Positions 4,586 through 7,213 of a DNA stretch of 7,213 nt are shown piece after piece (the first letter of the stretch is position 1; each line of letters starts with the position of its first letter). The notes under the pieces are model-generated. The model saw only the letters and a list, made by a program, of their open reading frames with translations, did no database searches and was not told where the DNA came from. Both the position numbers and the translations under genes were made by a program. This stretch comes from an uncultured Clostridia bacterium (GTDB lineage: Bacteria; Bacillota; Clostridia; Lachnospirales; CAG-274). Location of the stretch: NCBI GenBank assembly GCA_947629215.1, contig CANRCU010000115.1, forward strand, positions 1 to 7,213, read 5' to 3'.

Positions 4586-5442
4586 AACAAATCAGCCTCC
4601 ATTCTTATATTTTTTACAAAATACGCTGCTTTTGCAACAGCCGTATAATTGCCTTTAGTAGCTTGCGGCGCGTCCGGAATTTTCTCGGAGCGAAGATAAG
4701 AATATATGTGCTTTTCTCTGCACTCTAAACTTATTCCCGCTGTAATCTGCGTGCCAAATGCGTCCGCAGGCGGTATATCGAAATGTGAAAAAACCTTGAT
4801 TTCCTCGGTTTTTCCGTTGTAAGTTATACCCGCGTAGTATTTTTCGCCTACCGTGAAAACATCTTCGCTTCGACTCTCCAGAGATGTACAAATTTGCTTG
4901 TCCAACATTGCGAGCCGCGAGCCGATAAACACCTCAATGTCCTTCTCGGGAATAAGCGTAAATTGCACGCTGTCCATTACGCTCCGCAGATTTTTCGCAT
5001 ACTGTATTTTGAGATACAGTGTTTTCAAGCCCGATCCCGTCGAGCCGTAAACGTTGACCCGAAAATGGAACGGTTCGCCGTCGTACTCAAACCACTCGGT
5101 CACCTCCGCAGAATTATACATACTTCGGAGAGCCGTTTCGACGGCGTATTTTGTACCCTTGAATTTATGTACGAGTATACAATCCTTTACAGCCTGCCGC
5201 TTATTCCAAAGCGGCGCGTCCGCCTCGTACCAGTCAATTTTGAGGTCGTATGCGAGTATATCGAGCACCTCCTCGGGGAGCCCGTCTATCCGCGGAAAAA
5301 TCGCCGAATAATCGGTGAAATTAACATTTTTCACAAGCTCCTCGGCGACTACCTGCGCGAGCTTTTCCTTGTCGGTGTCTCTGGTAATCGAGTAAGGGAG
5401 CGACGCCACAAGCGCGTCAGCGTCCGAGATATAACTACTCAT
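4582..5442 (-). CDS. Phage tail protein I (P2 gpI-like baseplate protein)
   Basis: This 286-residue protein belongs to the P2 gpI family, which sits in the baseplate wedge with gpJ near the fibre attachment point. Residues 34-50 carry VSFPRID-like VKNVNFTDYSAIFPRID; residues 54-77 (LPEEVLDILAYDLKIDWYEADAPL) match the hallmark 'P..LL..LA..L.VD.W......' motif; and 81-110 (QAVKDCILVHKFKGTKYAVETALRSM) match the 'R..I......H..KGT..AV...L' motif. P2 gpI is shorter, about 180 residues; here about 100 extra residues (190-286) follow, with no family I can name. Start ATG lies inside the end of the gpJ-like gene (8-base overlap), as in P2 order W-J-I-H. Confidence 0.9.
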   Translation of the reverse strand: MSSYISDADALVASLPYSITRDTDKEKLAQVVAEELVKNVNFTDYSAIFPRIDGLPEEVLDILAYDLKIDWYEADAPLWNKRQAVKDCILVHKFKGTKYAVETALRSMYNSAEVTEWFEYDGEPFHFRVNVYGSTGSGLKTLYLKIQYAKNLRSVMDSVQFTLIPEKDIEVFIGSRLAMLDKQICTSLESRSEDVFTVGEKYYAGITYNGKTEEIKVFSHFDIPPADAFGTQITAGISLECREKHIYSYLRSEKIPDAPQATKGNYTAVAKAAYFVKNIRMEADLL

Positions 5443-6580
5443 CTTCGTACCCCCCGTTGATTATGTTGACGCTGTTTAAATGTGCCGTCTGGGGAGTTAA
5501 TCTGTCGCTGCCGTCACGCAAAGAAGTAAACACGGGAGATGTAATTTCTACGCGTTTCGCGCCCGTATCACGCAAAAGCCACATAAGCCGTGACGGGTTG
5601 ATGTCGCGCCCTATTTTTTTACATTGCCATTGCGTGTATTCGTCAACCGCCGCTTGAACAGCCGCGTTAATATCCGTGCTTGATTTGCTTTGTGTGCGGT
5701 CAACGTAAAACGTTAGATTTACGTCAAAATCCACAACTACGGGGTCAACGACCTCCACGATATCCGTAAGCGGTCTGACTTTTTCGTCGTTGCACGCCTC
5801 GAGGATTGCCTTTTTCGTTCCGTCGTCGGCTATCGTGCCGTCGCTCATAATCGCGCAAATTTCGACGTGTCCGGGCTTATCGATGGGATTTATCGCGCAC
5901 GCGTCCGCAATGCTTGTCGACACCGATTTTGCGTAATATTCATACGCTCCGCGCGGTCCTGCCGTGCTGTACGCCTCCAGACCCTGCCGCATAAGCTCGT
6001 AATACTCTGCGTCCGTTGCCTGCTCCGTGCCGCTGTTGGTAGTGTCAATGTTTGTGCAGGATTGATAATACAGCACCTTATCAACGTCCACCAGCGTGTT
6101 TATTTGTCCGGGTGCAAATCCGTTCCCGATTGAGCCCGCTGTCGTGCATTTTGCGGGAACATCAACCATTATTGCACCTATCGGCACGGCGGCATTTTCC
6201 GTCGTTTCCCACACATATTTCCCGCTGCCGTCGGTCACCTTGACGCCTTTCGGAATATCTATCGCGGACTCCTGCGGCGCGGAAATTGTAAAACGCATAG
6301 TGCATACCGCAGGCGAGGCTTGCGGGCGTTTTACGTTGTAAATCATCTCTCCGAGCGCGTCAAGATTTTCTCCCGATGCCCGTGACGGGATGTTCTGGTT
6401 TGCGGCGTAATTAATGAGAATACGCATTTGCACAATCACGCCCGTCACCCATTGAATAAACAGCTTGTCGGGGTCAGACGGCAAGAGCGTCCTGCCCGTT
6501 GTCTCCTCATACCGCGCGATAAGATCCGCGATAATTTCCGCACTGTCGGTTGATACAAAATTATGCTCTGCTCCCCTCAT
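5435..6580 (-). CDS. Baseplate J-like protein (P2 gpJ family)
   Basis: This 381-residue protein is a baseplate wedge component of contractile phage tails; the P2 homologue is about 300 residues. Residues 66-80 (SRASGENLDALGEMI) are the diagnostic 'A.G..LD..G......R' motif near the N-terminus. Residues 105-155 (SAIDIPKGVKVTDGSGKYVWETTE then VPAKCTTAGSIGN) are the central beta region ('IP.G......G..F.T...', 'A...G..GN'). Residues 190-220 (DAEYYELMRQGLEAYSTAGPRGAYEYYAKSV) match 'DE.YR.RI........AG....Y...A', and VRPLTDIVEVVDP (268-280) matches the 'RPLTD.V.V..P' motif. ATG at 6580 overlaps the preceding gene by 20 bases, with GGAG 7 bases upstream within that gene. Confidence 0.93.
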   Translation of the reverse strand: MRGAEHNFVSTDSAEIIADLIARYEETTGRTLLPSDPDKLFIQWVTGVIVQMRILINYAANQNIPSRASGENLDALGEMIYNVKRPQASPAVCTMRFTISAPQESAIDIPKGVKVTDGSGKYVWETTENAAVPIGAIMVDVPAKCTTAGSIGNGFAPGQINTLVDVDKVLYYQSCTNIDTTNSGTEQATDAEYYELMRQGLEAYSTAGPRGAYEYYAKSVSTSIADACAINPIDKPGHVEICAIMSDGTIADDGTKKAILEACNDEKVRPLTDIVEVVDPVVVDFDVNLTFYVDRTQSKSSTDINAAVQAAVDEYTQWQCKKIGRDINPSRLMWLLRDTGAKRVEITSPVFTSLRDGSDRLTPQTAHLNSVNIINGGYEDE

Positions 6581-6887
6581 CTTTTATCTCCACCTCCACC
6601 GTTATGCTCATTTTCCCGTTTTTGTCCTTTTCAATGTACAAATTTTTCAATTCGGCTCTCGGCTCGAAAAGAGCGAAAGCCTCGGAGATTTCGGAAAACG
6701 CTATCGTTTCCGCGACTTCAAGCGGCTTGTCAACAAATTTCATAGGAAGACCGAATTCGCGGTACATAGGAGCTGTTCCGCATTTGGTATTAAGCAGGAG
6801 TGCGATATTCTGAAGTACCGAGAGTTGCTCCTTGCTTTGCCCGAACGCCAGCGAATAGCTGTCGGCAGAATTAACCTTGTATGTCAT
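6561..6887 (-). CDS. gp25/gpW-like baseplate assembly protein
   Basis: This 108-residue protein is of the T4 gp25/P2 gpW (lysozyme-like fold, non-enzymatic) family, part of the baseplate wedge that starts sheath assembly. Residues 25-47 (LQNIALLLNTKCGTAPMYREFGL) match 'I...L.T..GER...P.FG', and 63-80 (AFSEISEAFALFEPRAEL) match the 'I..AI...EPR' motif. I choose the ATG at 6887, although the frame opens earlier at 6965, because the gpU-like gene stops at 6901, a GGGGGGTG site lies 5 bases before this ATG, and the upstream residues are not family-like. It starts 13 bases after the gpU-like stop and runs 20 bases into the gpJ-like gene. Confidence 0.87.
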   Translation of the reverse strand: MTYKVNSADSYSLAFGQSKEQLSVLQNIALLLNTKCGTAPMYREFGLPMKFVDKPLEVAETIAFSEISEAFALFEPRAELKNLYIEKDKNGKMSITVEVEIKDEGSRA

Positions 6888-6900
6888 ACCGCACCCCCCG

Positions 6901-7213
6901 CTATTTGCAATACTCTTTGATTGATATTGACACCTCGGCAGTAATCGGATTTCCGCATTTGTCATAGTGCTTGTAATTCACGCTGATTTTCGTAATCACC
7001 CACCGATAAGAGCCGAATATCGTTTTCCCAAGCGTAAATGTCAGCAGTTCTCCCTTTTTGGTGTAATCCTCGAGGAGCTTTAATTCTTCCTCGACTTTTA
7101 CTCCGAGTAAATAGGAGAGCGTGACGTTAAACGACATCTCCTCCGCGCTATATCCCGTATACTCCAAAATAGGCGCTGTGTTGTGTCGTTTCTGTTCGGA
7201 GTAGCTTGCCGAC
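6901..7213 (-). CDS. Phage tail protein, gpU-like (5' end cut by window edge)
   Basis: The visible part has 104 codons in an open frame reaching the window edge, so the true start lies beyond 7213. The first visible residues are SASYSEQKRHNTAPILEYTGYSAEEMSFNV, and the end is GNPITAEVSISIKEYCK. The order of elements fits the P2 gpU family: 'P..Q..G.....I.....', 'EL..L........L..G...G.W.I..I......F...G.P..I.F.I.L..Y'. P2 gpU is about 160 residues and caps or completes the tail tube. Internal TTG and ATG codons could look like starts, but the upstream residues continue the family pattern. The neighbour downstream is the gpW-like gene, 13 bases away. No spike (gpV), gpX or gpD gene lies between, so those, if present, lie elsewhere. 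Confidence 0.78.
   Translation of the reverse strand, partial: SASYSEQKRHNTAPILEYTGYSAEEMSFNVTLSYLLGVKVEEELKLLEDYTKKGELLTFTLGKTIFGSYRWVITKISVNYKHYDKCGNPITAEVSISIKEYCK

Noticed and set aside
6888..6965. Longer N-terminus for the gp25/gpW-like gene
   Set aside because: It would overlap the end of the gpU-like gene by 65 bases and adds residues unlike the family; the ATG at 6887 has its own binding site.

Overview
The window holds the baseplate and tail-fibre end of a contractile-tailed (P2-like, myovirus-type) phage or prophage, followed by a diversity-generating retroelement (DGR) that mutagenises the last tail gene. Every supported gene lies on the minus strand, so the biological order runs from position 7213 down to 1. 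The host is probably a Bacillota (Clostridia-like) bacterium. This rests on strong AGAGGAGG-type ribosome binding sites, the mid-GC composition and the style of the tail proteins; it is an inference, and no host gene is present.

Tail module (7213 to 2476): a gpU-like tail protein cut by the window edge, a gp25/gpW-like baseplate protein, a gpJ-like baseplate wedge protein, a gpI-like protein, a short gpH-like collar-fibre protein, a second fibre-like protein, and a coiled-coil protein of unknown function. The genes overlap or nearly touch (ATGA and TAATG junctions), as in one transcription unit. The exception is a 60-base gap at 3064-3123 that contains a 12-bp hairpin.

DGR module (2476 to 1): the target gene (1071-2476) encodes an N-terminal Gly-rich segment, an FN3-like domain and a C-type-lectin/formylglycine-enzyme-like domain. 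Its C-terminus is the variable repeat (VR, 1097-1202). Next come a GC-rich hairpin with a GACA tetraloop, an avd accessory gene (566-916), the template repeat (TR, 441-546), a structured spacer, and the start of the reverse transcriptase (1-263, cut by the window edge before its catalytic motif). VR and TR align without gaps over 106 bp. They differ at 12 positions, all of them adenines in the TR coding strand (12 of 25 adenines changed, 0 of 81 other bases). This is the signature of adenine-specific mutagenic retrohoming.

How it works together, from knowledge of the family: TR RNA is reverse transcribed by RT with Avd while its adenines are miscopied. The cDNA replaces VR, changing the surface residues of the presumed receptor-binding protein at the tail tip and so its host range.

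The main anomaly is a net one-base deletion near 1680-1684. It splits the target gene so that the diversified domain is out of frame with its N-terminal, presumably virion-attaching, half. It is either a recent inactivating mutation or a sequence error.
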